From NCBI GenBank assembly GCA_956465555.1, contig OY101118.1:1819751-1883750 (forward strand): a stretch of 64,000 nucleotides of DNA, read 5' to 3'. Made by a program: the position numbers and the translations under genes. Origin of the DNA: Nitzschia sp. pyKryTriq1. Lineage: Eukaryota; Bacillariophyta; Bacillariophyceae; Bacillariales; Bacillariaceae. Below, in pieces: positions 10,226-22,800 of the stretch. The notes under the pieces were generated by a model. It made no database searches. It saw only the letters and a list, made by a program, of their open reading frames with translations, and had not been told where the DNA came from. Each line of letters begins with the position of its first letter. The stretch's first letter is position 1.

Positions 10226-13200
10226 ATGGTAACCCATTCAGTTGTCGACGACGCAGGTCTCTTGGAAGTGATCGACACGTCGGCGACATTGGATCTTCAC
10301 CGATCAAACCTGTTGAGACTGCAGATTTCTGAGCTGTTGGAAGAATGTCAATTGGACCTGGAAAATAAGAGGTGGAGTGTGGCGACACAGGAATATTTTC
10401 AACATCTATCTAGTATTATTGGGAGAGTTTCGGTTGCCGAGAAAGATTTTCAAGAACTGGCCGATAAACCGGTTTCTGTGGAACTGCGACTCTCGGGACA
10501 AGTTAGGTTGTCGATGGAGCCGATTGGATGCACGAAAGCCCGTTTCGGGTGGACCAAGAAATCTGGGAATGCCCAGGTCCTTCCTACGTTTGATTTCATG
10601 ATTCAGATTCCATTGAAGGTATTTTCTGCAAAGGACTACATGCACTATCGATATTTTGATGTAAGACAGCCCCTTGCTCTACCTATCTCCTTTTTTCTGA
10701 CGACAGCTCACACATTTTTTATCTCGGGTAGAAACGAAATGTCATTATGAATAGAGTGGCTGAAACGCTGTTGAAAGCAGAGAAAGTAGGTACAGTCAAG
10801 TTGGTATGGATCAATGGAAGCAATCGGCCACCACTCTTGCGGCTTCATCCGCCGAATGGGAAAAAGGCACCAAAGTTTCAAGTTCACCTTCATTTTGGGA
10901 TGGAATCCATAGACTGGATTCCAAAGTTGAGGCTTGTGCCCAATCGAAGTAATGTGAAGGAGGAAGGGGCAAAGGCTCAATTTTACAACCACTGCTTAAT
11001 GTATGACGCCCGTCACCGATTTGAGGACGCACACGTTCAACAATTGTTCGACCATAAGAGCTGCCAGGAAGCGCTTGTTCTTTTGCAAGTTTGGGCGCTT
11101 CAGAGAGGTCTTTGGCGGAATCACGATGGATGGGACAAGACATCTGTTGCTCTACTGATGGTCTACCTTCTACGGACACACAAAATGAACCCCAGGATGA
11201 CCGCCATTCAGCTTTTCACTGTTGTTTTGCAAACATGGGCCACAACCAATTGGCTTGGAGAGAAAGAGAGGAAAAATCAGACTCTCCACGCGGCCCAGGG
11301 TCAAAGGATTGAGACACAATTGGAAGCGAGAGAGCGAACAATTTTGGTTTTACCCGAAGACGGTGAGAGTGAGAGTGAAACAGTCCGATCAGCACATCTA
11401 TGTAAAATGTATGCCAAACACACTGAAGAATCCCCGTTGTCTACCGATGATCCTCCAACCTTGCTTGATGCATATGCCTGGACCAATCGTTATCTTTTGG
11501 GACCGGTGTTCATGGACCCCTCCATGTCATATAATTATCTCGGGGGCGTCTCCTACAACTATATGCAGCTTCTTTCTTGGCACGCCCGAAAAAGTCTGGA
11601 AGCTTTGAATAACTCCAGGTCAGCATTCGATATTCTTTTCATGCAACGCACAAGATTTTGGCAGCAGTGGGACCTCTATGTTCGCGTACCGACGAGTTAC
11701 AAGACGTCTGGAGAAGATTGGGAGTTTTCTGTACGTCGTTTGCTGCACAAGCTGGAAATGGGCCTTGGGAACAGGGTACATGGAATGCGAGTTCTAAGTA
11801 ACGGCAACGGGGAGTTTTCGGGAAGTACACCAGATACAGATCAATATATTGAAGAGTCTGCAGATATGCAAAGACAATTGAGGAAACACTGGTTGCGTTC
11901 TCCTACAGGCACGGACGACATCATTGTCGGAGTTTCCATTGATCAAGAAACAAGTCAAAGGGTCGTAGATCGTGGACCCCCTACGGAGCAACACGATGAA
12001 GTTCAGCACTTCCTTGATCTCTGGGGTAAGAAAGCGCAGCTTCGTCGATTCAAAGATGGTGCGATTGTCCAGGCGGTTGTCTGGAATGAGGACAAAGATG
12101 TAGGCTTCCACAATGGTGGCAAGTGGAACGGTGGCTACGTTGAAAAAATTCTCCGGCACCTTGTTCACGTCCACCACGCGAAATTAAAGGTGGTATTTTC
12201 CTTTCCTAATTTTCTTTCGACTATCGATGACATAACATCTCAAGACAATTTGTCGGCTCCCAGCTGGGACCCTCTATCTGCACACCAACGGTTGTTGAAG
12301 GCCTTTGAGAGTCTCTCAGATTTCTTGCGAAGACACACAGAGCAGCCGACACCTGGACACCTCCAGACTTCTTCACTGGGTCTTCCCCTCTCAATCGATG
12401 CAGTTGAGGCACTCTCACCTGCACTGCGATATTCCGAATTATTCCCCCCTCACCCTCATCCCTTGCTGGGTGGGGCCCCGAATGCCGAGAAAAGAGTCTC
12501 CGGTGCAATCATGTTTGATCCGATTCTAGTTCAGATTAGATTTGGAGCATCTTCGAAGTGGCCCACCGACTTGAAAGCTATTGGCGCTGCTAAAACCGCC
12601 ATGCTGATACAGCTAGCGAATGGCATCGAAAAAAGCGGTGGCAAGGGTTTCGATGGTGTGATCAATGTTTCTCCCAGCTATCTCGATTGTGGGTACCTCG
12701 GCTATTGTTTCAGGATCATTGTTAGAGCTGATCCAGAAATCCACATGTTACAGCGACTAGTGACACCATCCCCTGCAGCTAAGCAGCTCTTGAAAGATCT
12801 AACGCAGAGGCATCTACTTGCGTCGCGTCATCACTCAACCATCCACGCAGTACATACGCTCCATCCTTCAGCAGCACCTGTTGTTCGACTTGCTAGGCGA
12901 TGGGCCGCGAGTCACCTTCTTTCCGGGCATCTCACAACAGAAATGATCGAGCTATTGGTCGCCAGTGTATATTCTGATGATAGCGTCTTTGTGCAACCAC
13001 CAGCAACCGTACCCGCGGGATTCTTACGTTTTCTGCGACTACTAGCTACGTATGATTGGGCAAGGTATGAAATGCGACGAATGCTATACTGAAGCGCAAC
13101 ATAGGCATTGTCTCACCTTCGTCTTCTTTGTTACCAGAGAACCACTGGTCATCAACCCGCGGGGGCACATTTCGGGTGAAGAATGCGATGAGATCTTTCA

Positions 13201-14044
13201 AGCTTTCGAAAGATGTCGGGGCCAGGCAAAGGACAGTGGGCCGCCGATGTACGTGATCGCGGCGTATAATAGAGATACAGGTGAACTCGACGGGCAAAAC
13301 GATGAACAGGAAGCCTCTAGTGCAGAGAATAATGAGAAGTGGAATCCGAGCGTGGCATCACCCGAGTGGGTTGTTCTCAGCAGGGCGGTGTATCTCGCAA
13401 AACGATCTCACGAGTACATGCACAGTTGTCTTTCCAATTTCGACGATGCTTCCTGGTGCTCCATCTTCCATGAAACCCCAAATTCTTTCAAGTCCTACAG
13501 TGTTTTGATGAGAGTGGGAGGTGACTTCATCGTAGATCATGAGACAAGTTCCACTGGTGGTAAACTGGACGTCACAAGAAGCACAGACGGTCTATTGCAA
13601 AGTTCCTTCACCCGAAGTATGAAGGCACGAAACCTTGGTCCCAAGTGTCTTCGGCAAAAGGTCTATCGCAACCTCAGAACTGGGAATTCGGCTGTTGTCA
13701 TCCCCACGTGGCAACCTATCCAAGATCTTGTGGAATCGTTGCGGAACCGCTTTGGTGACTACGCGATTTTCTTTTATAATGAATTTTGTCCAGAAGTGAT
13801 TGGCATTGCATGGAGGCCCCAGGTATTTGTACAAGGCTCGTTTTCCGCCATGTCATCAGAACACAGTTGCCCTGTGACCGACGATTGGACGGTTGATACC
13901 CTCGTCTCGAGAAATGTGGGCGACTTAGTTCGAGAAATAACTCAATATGGGAAGAACATCGCTACAAGTGTCCGTATCTTCGACGAAACGTGTCTCTCTC
14001 ATTTCAACAAAAAGCAAAAGATATCGCAACAGAAAGATGGCTGA
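10226..14044 (+). CDS. NOL6: Nucleolar protein 6 / Utp22 (Nrap family), small-subunit processome
   Basis: Three exons (10226-10660, 10732-13064, 13138-14044) join into 1224 residues, the usual family length. The family is built from two tandem nucleotidyltransferase-like folds that have lost catalytic residues, and it works in the nucleolus in 18S rRNA maturation within the U3 small-subunit processome. Recognisable segments: LFDHKSCQEALVLLQVWALQ and HDGWDKTSVALLMVYLL (N-terminal half), GPVFMDPSMSYNYLGGVS, and FLRFLRLLATYDWAREPLVI, which crosses the exon 2-3 junction and proves the splice. The C-terminal exon carries PEWVVLSRAVYLAKRSHEYM and FYNEFCPEVIGIAWRPQVF, typical of the second half. ATG 10226 is preferred over the upstream in-frame ATG at 10106, which would translate the GA microsatellite. 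Confidence 0.92.
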
Positions 14045-14230
14045 AAGACCCTCAATTCTTCCGAAAACCGTGGTAAATAGAAGTGTGCCCTTAAATTCTA
14101 CTGTAGTTATTACCACATCTACATGCAGATTTTCGCAATGACCAAGTCGGTTGGCGACTCAGGCTCCGTCTATTGCCAGCAAGAGAACTGGATCCTTGTC
14201 GCCTATTTGCACACGAAGTCCGTGTGTCCA

Positions 14231-15072
14231 CTACTTTTGGATTCTGACAATGGTGTCACGCATTGCATCTTCTGCCAGACCCAAACCGACACCCCCGTCG
14301 GAATCGCTGCAGCCAAGTGCGATCGACGAGACAGGGCCAACAATGCGGCACACCGGGCAATAGAGGAATTCTGACTTTTTGATGCAGTGCAGCAAGGTCT
14401 CACAGCAAACACACGTTGTTTGATGTACATTTCCACATCGAGCTGCTCGCTCTATTTCTTCGCACGATGCATGGGCAGATATACCCCGGGACTCACTTCG
14501 ATCTCAATCCTTGTTGCTGCTGCTGGTTTTGCATTGCCATCCTTGGAATCGTCCCCACTAGGTCGATCATCGTCAGTACTCTGTTCTTCGACTTCTCTCA
14601 CATCTGGCTTTGCGCCACTTGAGAATAATGTGAGTACATCGATGACATGTGTATTTCGAATCTCGAGGAAAAGAGGATTTTTTCAGTTGGGGAGAGGACA
14701 TGCTAGGTGGTGGCGCCTTTTTAGAACTTGGTGCTGGGCATAGGCTTTGCTTCTGAAGTGAGTCTCGTTTTCCCATGGAGAAGTATTCTGGAATAGGCTG
14801 CTCGTCGGATCTTCGTACTTCTATATGTAACGGAGCATGCTTTAGAAAAATACAGTCACTTGGAGGACCATTCTCAGCTTCTTAAAAGACTCCTTTTCTT
14901 TGAAGATGAGACCGATGTGACGAACAGAGGGGGCTTTGAGCGTTTTATGTTCCAAATCGCATGCTGGGCGCCTTCTACGACACGTTCTATATCACTATCA
15001 CGGGAAGAAACAATCGAGGCAGTCTGTCCACCTGACCTCGAAACTTCAGTCGAACTGTCTAACAGAGTCAAT
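14231..15072 (-). CDS. Probable gene with C-terminal RING-like cysteine cluster; exon structure unresolved
   Basis: The best supported part is a pair of 3' exons. The stop at 14231 closes an exon (14449-14231) with CGNVHQTTCVCCETLLHC and LYCPVCR, a RING- or zinc-ribbon-like spacing; a perfect donor GTGAGT at 14496 joins it in frame to an upstream exon ending at 14497 (acidic, DDDRPSGDDSKDGNAK). Further upstream (14900-15072) a Ser-rich frame (GGQTASIVSSRDSDIERV) and a frame containing CIFLKHAPLHIEVRRSDEQP look coding, but I cannot join them without 30-bp introns or frame breaks. It may be a decaying gene or one with very small introns. Function unknown; RING domains usually mean ubiquitin ligase activity. 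Confidence 0.35.
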
Positions 15073-15176
15073 CGAGTCGAACTGTTTTAGGCCGAAGAAA
15101 AAAAAATGATCTACCTTCGCCTCATGCTATGAAACTTCCGTTCACGACCCTGGCGCTTCATACTTCTTCCAAACCT

Positions 15177-15692
15177 TCACCTGTGCATCATCAATGTGTT
15201 TAATGTAATTGTGAAACTGCAAAAGATCTTTCCAAACTGCTTCCGGCAGTTCCAGATTACCGACATCTGGAAGTAGTCAGTGAATGTATGGGGCGCAACT
15301 CCATAAGCAAGAGTCTTCAGAGCTAGAAGAATTCGCGCCTCAGGTGTTGGCCCATAATCATTCTTGGGAAAGAAGTTGTTGTCTTTACTCTTACCAATGT
15401 CGTCATAAATCGCCTGAAAACGAGTCTTTGAGACCCTGAACATCATCTGAAACTGTTTGCCAACAAACTTAGCCTCTGGACCCAAGTAATCTCGCAGGAT
15501 GTCACAGTAGGCACTGTAATAATCCAATTTGGTTCGCTTTTCTTTTGGTTGAAATCTGTGGTCACACTTTGCCTTCAAGGCTTCATATTCATCGTCAGAA
15601 TCATCTTCAGAATCCATTTCCAGTACCACAGAGTAGGCAGTAGAGACAATACTTTGTACTGTCGCGAGAAGTTCATCAGTATCATCAGTCAT
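15177..15692 (-). pseudogene. PIF/Harbinger-type transposase, N-terminal remnant
   Basis: About 170 residues from ATG 15692. The segment FVGKQFQMMFRVSKTRFQAIYDDIG, then PTPEARILLALKTLAYGVAPHTFTDYFQM, matches the N-terminal region of PIF/Harbinger (HARBI1, DDE_Tnp_4) transposases, which normally runs into a DDE nuclease domain. Here the frame stops 20 residues later and no DDE domain lies downstream, so this is a truncated copy. An alternative frame continues with FHNYIKHIDDAQVKVWKKYE to a stop at about 15129, which may mark a frameshift. Terminal inverted repeats were not identified; TTTGACACTGC occurs at both about 15834 and 15994 to the right. Confidence 0.6.
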
Positions 15693-16200
15693 GGTGCTTT
15701 TATGACTCTTGCTGGATGGTTGAAAGGAGTTATAAATGAATATTTGAATTTTGTATTGTGGCGCGGCGCGGCGACCGATGAAATTGTGACACAAATACAT
15801 GATCGGAGTTTGAACGATGAAAACGCACACGCGCTTTGACACTGCGTCGTCGTTTTAATTTTCGTTCAAAATGAATCGTATGACTAAAAAAGTTCGTCTA
15901 GTTGATTAATTGGACCAATAAATTGTTCAAATCTATCATACGTCCCGAATTTTTTCGCGTCGCACGCCCACGCGCGTCTGAACGACGGGGAGGTTTGACA
16001 CTGCTCTTACAGTACCTGGTACCGGTATGAGTATGGATACAGGTAGACTATGGTACCTGGTACCTGGTACCTGGTACCGGTACGGTACCGGTAGTCTATT
16101 TTTACGAGTAAATTATGTGTACCGTATCGTGTATCTTTGAAAAGGATCTGCATTGAAAAAATAAAAGACGGCCAATCCAGGATAGATATTAAAGTGTAAC
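15693..16200. other. Intergenic stretch with strong GTAC cluster
   Basis: No gene seen. 15693-16000 is AT-rich flank of the transposase remnant; 16011-16097 is a dense GTAC/ACCGGT cluster immediately before the gene at 16201. Confidence 0.6.
16011..16097. promoter_or_regulatory. GTAC/ACCGGT palindrome cluster upstream of gene at 16201
   Basis: Four tandem GGTACCT units run into GGTACCGGTACGGTACCGG, ending about 105 bp before the start codon. Regulatory role inferred. Confidence 0.4.
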
Positions 16201-16794
16201 ATGCCAAAAATAGGATTGGCCTCCTCAGTTTCATTCTCCGATGATGAAGACGCTGTATTCGAAATTCCCGTGCTTTCGCGGGCGGAGGTGCCTAGTTTAT
16301 TTTATAGCACCGACGAGATTGCCATGATGAAAGAAGAGGCTCTAATGGAGATGGCAGGGGTCGCGTACTCTGTTTCAGCTGAAGGAAAAGACTTGTTCCA
16401 AGTTGAAGGAAACTTTGATCGTGATGTCGGAAGACAATTTCGTCGAAAGTCCTTAGAGAAGGTTAGCAAGTCGGATTTATCTCCTATCCGGCCAGCGCGG
16501 GGTAAAACCGAAACCGGCACATCGAAACAAAGGGAGACTCCCACAGCAAGAGAACCGAGAGAACGACCCCAAAGAGAACGTGCCGCCCCGCAACGATCAC
16601 GAAGCAGTGCGGGACCTTCTCGGACTGATGGAAGGCCGGCTGGTCCTGGTGGAGGCCGCGGACCGCCACGACGAGCGAAGAGTAGCTTAGCCGCACAACC
16701 AGGGCAAGGGGAGGCCGTGTCACTCCAACAAATGCAGGCGCGGTTGATAGTTAGCTCTGGCAGAAGGGTGCCATCCGTAGGTGAAAACTCTTGA
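16201..16794 (+). CDS. Low-complexity protein with conserved-looking N-terminal segment
   Basis: Single exon, 197 residues, family not identified. The N-terminus (VSFSDDEDAVFEIPVLSRAE, then LFYSTDEIAMMKEEALMEMA) resembles the FS...V.EI...YS..EI..MK pattern I associate with short diatom-type proteins of unknown function. The region from residue 90 on is basic and rich in Arg, Pro, Gly and Ser (RPAGPGGGRGPPRRAKSS) and is probably disordered, possibly RNA-binding or nuclear. The ATG immediately follows an AT-rich leader and the upstream GTAC cluster. No membrane segment or signal peptide is visible. Confidence 0.65.
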   Translation: MPKIGLASSVSFSDDEDAVFEIPVLSRAEVPSLFYSTDEIAMMKEEALMEMAGVAYSVSAEGKDLFQVEGNFDRDVGRQFRRKSLEKVSKSDLSPIRPARGKTETGTSKQRETPTAREPRERPQRERAAPQRSRSSAGPSRTDGRPAGPGGGRGPPRRAKSSLAAQPGQGEAVSLQQMQARLIVSSGRRVPSVGENS

Positions 16795-16979
16795 TCGAGC
16801 GAAAAAGATCCTCCAGCTTTCTACCAACGAATAAAGCCTCATTCTAAGCTAGTATAATATTTTCACGTATTTTCGTCGCTATTACCTACTACCCAAGCAC
16901 AGCTGCTGCAATTCGTAGACTGCAGCGTTGGGGATTACGGAGACGATCGAATACAGAGTTGTTGAGTTGACATGATCTT

Positions 16980-18055
16980 TTACGAGCTGTTCATTTTCTT
17001 GAGTTGCGACACAGTTCGGTTGAGGCGGTATTGCATTCCATTGCAAAGATCAAAGTTGGCCTTTCCTACTTGAGCGTACGGCATCGCCAAGACCGCCTTG
17101 ACGTCTTGAAGCGCGAATCGATAACGTTCAACACCCTCAAAGGCCTGAGCCCGACGAACCAGGGCCTTGACATTCTGCGGTTCCACTTCCAAGACGGCAG
17201 TACAATCTGAAATGGTACCGTCAAAGTTGGAGATTTGCTTGTAGCATGCTGAAAGACAAAGACAAAGTGAGTACGAATTGAAATAATCAACCCCAGTAGA
17301 TTGCGACTAGCGAATGAAGATCTTGCAGACTGAATAGCGTACGTACCTGCACGGTTGGAGTATGCCTTTAGTGCCAGGTCGGATCCACCCTTGCCATCCT
17401 TGAGCAACTGGTCGATCGCCTTGGTGTAGTGTCCAATGGCGTCTTCAAAGGCAGCATTTTTGTAGCATTCGTCTCCCTGTTCCTTGTGCTTTTCCACGGG
17501 ACTCAAGGCTGCCTTGCGTTTTTTCTCTGTAGCCTCCCACTTGGGCTTGACCTTGGACATCATTTTTTCAATGTCGGGGTTTCCAGCATCCAAGCGACTA
17601 GCCATCTCCAGAGTCTTCATGGCAGCGCCGATTTCTCCATTTTGCATCTGTTCCTGGGCCTTGCCGCAGTAGGCAGCTACCTGCTCTCCACGCTGCAGTT
17701 CGGTGACTTCTTTCTTCATCTTCTTCAGGTCTGCGTTGCTCGATTGGATCCCCAGGCCGTTCTCTAAGGTCTTGATACAGTTGGGGAGGTCGTTGAGATG
17801 CTTTTGTGCCACAGCCAGTCGGAAGTATCCCTTCACGAAATTCTTGTCCGCCAGAATACATTGACGAGAGGCCTCCAGCATTTCCTCGTACTCTCTCAGC
17901 TTTTCGTGGCAGGCGGCCATGTTCGACCAGTAGGAGGGAACGGAGGGATCCAAGGCGGTGGCCTCCTTGTACTTGGCGATGGCTTCGCTATACTTTCCCG
18001 CCTTGAAGAAGGCATTTCCTTCGGCTTTGAAGGCTTCGGCTTTGGCGTTGGGCAT
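16980..18055 (-). CDS. STI1/HOP-like tetratricopeptide co-chaperone
   Basis: Two exons (18055-17347 and 17248-16980) give 325 residues. Residues 1-110 form three TPR motifs (AFKAEGNAFFKAGKYSEAIAKY, PSYWSNMAACHEKLREYEEML, VKGYFRLAVAQKHLNDLPNCI). A charged linker (KPKWEATEKKRKAALSP) leads to a second TPR block starting HKEQGDECYKNAAFEDAIGHYTKA and completed across the splice as YSNRAACYKQISNF, then NVKALVRRAQAFEGVERYRFAL. Carboxylate-clamp-like TPRs of this sort bind the EEVD tails of Hsp70 and Hsp90, which suggests a cytosolic adaptor. It is shorter than canonical STI1 and shows no clear DP domains. The splice restores the TPR pattern exactly, so the join is firm. Confidence 0.85.
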
Positions 18056-18349
18056 TGTGGCTACCGGTGCTGTCGTTGTTCAAGAGTGAAAGAGTAGCAA
18101 AAAGAGAGGGTATGATTATCTCTCTACTGCTTGTACTTGCATTCGTCGCAGTAGACAGTAGACTACCACTCGTACAAACGAGTAGACAAACCGTTGCTCA
18201 ACAACTGCTGGTCGGGCGAGACTTGATGACCTTTTTGGACCACGTTCGTGGTGCGTGGACACGTTGGGCTCGTTGTGAGAAAGGAGCATCGCGCGTTGCG
18301 CATTAGTTAAGGGGGAAGAACCGGATATCAGGCAGACGGTCGTGGGCCA

Positions 18350-18396
18350 CTTAGCGGTACGCAATACCGGTACTGTACCGGTACAAGTACAGTAAT
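18350..18396. promoter_or_regulatory. GTAC/ACCGGT palindrome cluster upstream of TPR co-chaperone
   Basis: Contains ATACCGGTACTGTACCGGTA and flanking GTAC steps, about 300 bp before the minus-strand ATG at 18055. Regulatory role inferred. Confidence 0.4.
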
Positions 18397-19496
18397 TCCA
18401 TCCCCGCTGCTCCAGAGGCGGCCCGCCCCCCGCCCATGCCTCAGAGATGGGGCTGCGCTGTTCAGCACGTCCCCCTTTTTGGATAACGCGCATACGTACA
18501 CGATTGCCCAAACGTGCGGCTCATGGTTCCTCTGAATGCCTGAGACTGTGGAAGACCCTCGGCGATACTCTGAGAGGATCTGATCATTTAGTTTTCTCTG
18601 CCCCCTATGTAGATATTGCGCTTTGCATATGTTGCTTCATGCTGAATATGTTGAGAGCTCTTTTTTATTGTTGCACCCAAAATTTCCAATCTACGTAAAA
18701 ATCCGGATCCTCTCTGTACAGTCCAAAAATCGCTGAATCAAGTCCATGGCAGTCCCTGGAGTCCATGGAGTCTGCAGGGGTAAAGAAGACTCGGGGTATC
18801 GCACTCCCATGACAGGCCACGGACGATGTATTGACGGACAGACAGGACGAATCCTTCAGATGCTTTTCTTTCCTTGGGCCCTTTTTCTCCATCACGGTGG
18901 GTTTGGAACCACAAGGAGTACTTGTACTCCACTCTCCTCTCTATAGCTAGAGAGTCAATATAATCAGCCTCTACTAGTATTGTAAGACTGCAGATAACGA
19001 CAGCGACATTTTCATGAAGAACTTGAGAGCCAATCTCCAGAACAAACATCATGCAGGAAAGATGATTGGTCCGAAGGAGAAAGATAAGAGTGAAGAGTGA
19101 CAACTACCAAACAACACTCACAACAGGAAGGGTGTTGGAATAAGATTAGATACTAGGACCTACACCCTTTTAGTTCCCAGTAGGAATGAAGAGATGCAAA
19201 TCCTAATGTCAGTGCCAATGATGTGGCAAGAAGGTGAAAGACAGTAGAATCCTGTGGATTTACTACTGGAAATGCAATTGCAATTACTGCTGGAAGTTTT
19301 TCTGGAAGATCAAGAGTAGCAAAAGTAAACAATAACATAGGCTCACAATATTCAGAAAGAAACATTCTGTTACAATAAGTTAATAACACCAGGATTGTCT
19401 ACAGTAACATCCGTCGTCCGTCGTCCGTCCGTTGGCGGCCAATGCTCTAAAATCCAAAATCATCACCTCTCTAACTAAAATCTCATCATCGCATTG

Positions 19497-19550
19497 TACA
19501 GTACCAGTACCAGTACGTGTACTGTACCAGGTACTTCCCAGGTACCAGTT
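19497..19550. promoter_or_regulatory. GTAC palindrome cluster upstream of dynein heavy chain
   Basis: Tandem GTACCAGTACCAGTAC followed by CTGTACCAGGTAC and GGTACC, 280 bp before the start codon. Regulatory role inferred. Confidence 0.4.
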
Positions 19551-19829
19551 TCGCCTACAGTCAGTAGGTACTTTAGGAGGAGTACACCCCCCCATCGCTC
19601 TGGGTACTCCCAATGCATGCGATTGAGATCGTCGTCTATCTGAAGATTGGATCGGAGTAGGTACGACGACAAGTACAAGGAGGAGTGAGCAGTACGTGTT
19701 GAAGACACAGGGTTCTTCAGAGAGAACAACCCTTGTGTTGGAAGTTGGAAGCAAACTGTATTTCGCTGTATTGCATTGAAACGCTTTCCTGCTGTACCGG
19801 AAGGAGAAAGGCCCGGTTGACTTTCCACG

Positions 19830-22800
19830 ATGGTGACTTCAAAGCTCGATCCTCTCGAGTACATCCGCATGGCGTGTGAAGTCCATCTTGGAAGCAGTCC
19901 GAGCAAGGACGCGGTTGAAATTTTCTTCGGGAAATCTGAGTGTCTTTTTGTTTGGATCGATGCGGCAACTGGTGCGGCCATGGTGGGCGATGCCTTACCA
20001 GAGAAGTACCGCGCTGCGGTTGCCTTCCTGGGAGGCTCTGCCGAGGAGGAGGAAGCTGGAGCTCCTGCTGGTCCTCAGAAGCCCTTGCAGTGTGTGACAC
20101 TGCAGCCAAGCTTGGTTTCGGTGGAGGAGTCGTCTGGAAGCGAAGATGAGGAGGAATTGACGGCGTCGTCTCAGGCGACCCTCCTACAGGCCTTGCAGCT
20201 CTACACGCGTCACTTGTTTTTGCCGGCTGTCAAGCAGGGCAACGACACCGCGGTTTTGCAGGACAAAATCAGGGAACTGGACGTGGCCATCGGGCAGTCG
20301 CAGCGCAGTGCGAGGCTGCCGCATGTTCAGTTGCAAGTGGATCCGATGATCGAGGAAGTAGCGTCTTCCCTCAAGACGACCAACAACCTCGATTGGCAAG
20401 CGCTAGGCTTAGCGGACAAGCTCACCGACGATGACGTCTTGAATCGATTGCAGTCGGGCGTCTCGCAATGGATTACGCAGATCCGAAAGCTGACGGTTCT
20501 GCCCAAGACTACGCCGTTCCCCATGATCGCAGAAGAAACAGACGCAGGTTTGGAAGAAATCGCCTTCTGGAGCCAGTTGCACCAGGAATTGATCAGCATC
20601 CAGCAGCAGCTCGCCAGCCCGGGCGTAGAGGTGACCCTTGCGCTCTTGAGGGAAGCTAAGCGATTTGTGGCAACGCTTGCTCTGGAGAACAATACCGGCT
20701 TGGAGCAGGCCGTCGGTGTTGCGGAGGATGTCGAAAACTTCCTACGCGGCTATCCAATAGAAAAATTTCAGGCGGCCAGAGAATTTGAGCAGTGTTCTAC
20801 GACGATCAACGCGTGTTTCGATTCTTTTCCCAAGATAAGGCAAAGCCGTTTCTACTCGTTGGAACGAACAGCTCAACTTTTGGAAGCCACAACTTTCACA
20901 TTATCGCATGCTTTAACCCGCATTATCCAGGAACGGTACAGCAGCTTTTTGTACTTGGATTACAAGGAGTACCAAGACAAGCTTAGGTTTCCGACTCAAG
21001 ATGTTTTTGTACAATTTGAAGACAGATGGGAGGTAAGAATAGCGAGGCAAGAGACTGAAGAGCATCCATAAATATACATCTCACCAATACATTGTTTTCG
21101 TTTTTTTTGTTAAAAAAAGCAATTCAAAGAGTTCTTCTTGGAACAAGCCCGACGACGCAAAATTGCGAGCCCGGCCAAAGTGATTGACCAAATTGTGCTT
21201 CATCATCAACCGTTGGCAAACCGCTTGGATCAGGTCCACGAATTCCGCGCTGGCCACGAACGTCTCAGGGAAGTCGTGCAACAAGTCCTCCAAGACGAGA
21301 AGGATGAACAAGGTGCCATTCAGACCGTGGAGTCAGCTCCGCGCCTGGTTTTCTCTTCCCTCAACCTCTTGGATTTGAGCCCAGGGGGGCAAAAAGCGTG
21401 GGAATCTGCTTTGGAGGAATATGACCTGCAGATGGATGCGATGGAAGAACGTCTCGCTCGTCTTCTTCGAGACAAGTTGACTGCGTGTCAGGATGCCGAA
21501 GACATGTTCAGGGTTTTTGCACGGTTCAATCCTCTCCTTGCTCGCACTCGAGTCCGCGTCGCTGTAAAGGAATTCCAGATGCAATTGATCCAGACTGTAG
21601 CGCAAGCTGTTGGCAAACTACAATCAAAGTTCACGTTGAAGTATGAATCTTCAAGCGCTGCTCGAATTTCCAAATTGAGAGGCATTCCTCCGATTGCCGG
21701 TAAGATCTTGTGGGCGAAGCAGATGGAACGTCAAGTCAATGCGTTGATGGCAAGGATGGGGGACGTCCTTGGTCCGAACTGGGGGCAGCATCTAGAAGGG
21801 CGTCAGCTGCGGAAGTCAGGGGACGAACTCCTTGCAAAACTAGACGCAAAGAGCTTTTTCCGCTCCTGGATTGCTGAGTGGGAAAAGGAATTGACGAGCC
21901 AGGCCAGTTCAAGGCTTCACTCATATCCAGTGGTCATCGAGAGTGATCGGGAAAATCAACTTTTTGCTAGAGTAAACTTTGATGAAAAATCCGAGCTGCT
22001 TTTCAAGGAGATCCGTCATTTGAAGTGGCTGGGATTTGAAAAGGATGTACCACGAACCCTGACGATGGTGAGCGAGGAAGCCGTTCAGCGTTATCCATTC
22101 GCGATTGCAATCAAGACTGCGCTACGCAGCTATCAAGCTGTCCGCGCCTTGATTAGCGCCGACTTGGAACCTCTAGTAATGCCCCAGCTTCTGGAAGTGC
22201 GGGAGATCGTGTCTGAAGCCTTTGATGTCAAGCTCGACACTTCTACTGCGATTGCCAAAAAGCGTCGCATCCGCTGGGACTCTCGAGAGATCTCCGATTG
22301 GGTATCTCGCCTCTCTGATTCGGTTACGAAGCTAGAGGAGCGAGTCGAGCAACTTCTTCGAACATGCGACACAGTGGAGGCATCTTTGAGAATTCTCGAG
22401 AGCGTTGAATACGACAGCATGAAATTTCAGAAGGTTCTGGAGGCCATCCAGAATTCAATTGACGCCATGTCTATGTCAGGATATTCGGATTTAGCCTTGT
22501 GGGTCCAAACTCTAGATGATCGGTTGGCGGCGATTTTGGCGTCGCGTTTGAAAACAGCTCTCGAGAATTGGACTTATACTTTCAATGTGCGTGGACACGA
22601 CGAGAAAAGAGAGGACGATCTCACCCCATCTGGACTAGAGCAGGTATCGATCGCACCGGTTTCTGTTGAGATTTTGCTGAGAAATCAAGAGATCAGTGCA
22701 GTGCCGGCTGTGCCAACTGTTCGATCCTTGCTTCTGAACAAACTCCATGAATACATTGGCGTTGTGTGCAATCTCTCGAGGCCGAGCAGTGGGCGCTTCG

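Larger units (their letters stand above)
18056..19829. other. 1.8-kb intergenic region, divergent promoters of TPR gene and dynein
   Basis: No convincing gene on either strand. GTAC/ACCGGT clusters lie at 18350-18396 (TPR side) and 19497-19550 (dynein side), with a CCGTCGTCCGTCGTCCGTC microsatellite near 19410. The middle (18400-19400) is non-repetitive and has only short ORFs. Confidence 0.6.

Noticed and set aside
18665-19389. Several 60-120 codon ORFs between the TPR gene and dynein
   Set aside because: No recognisable domains, no consistent splice sites, and overlapping alternatives on both strands.
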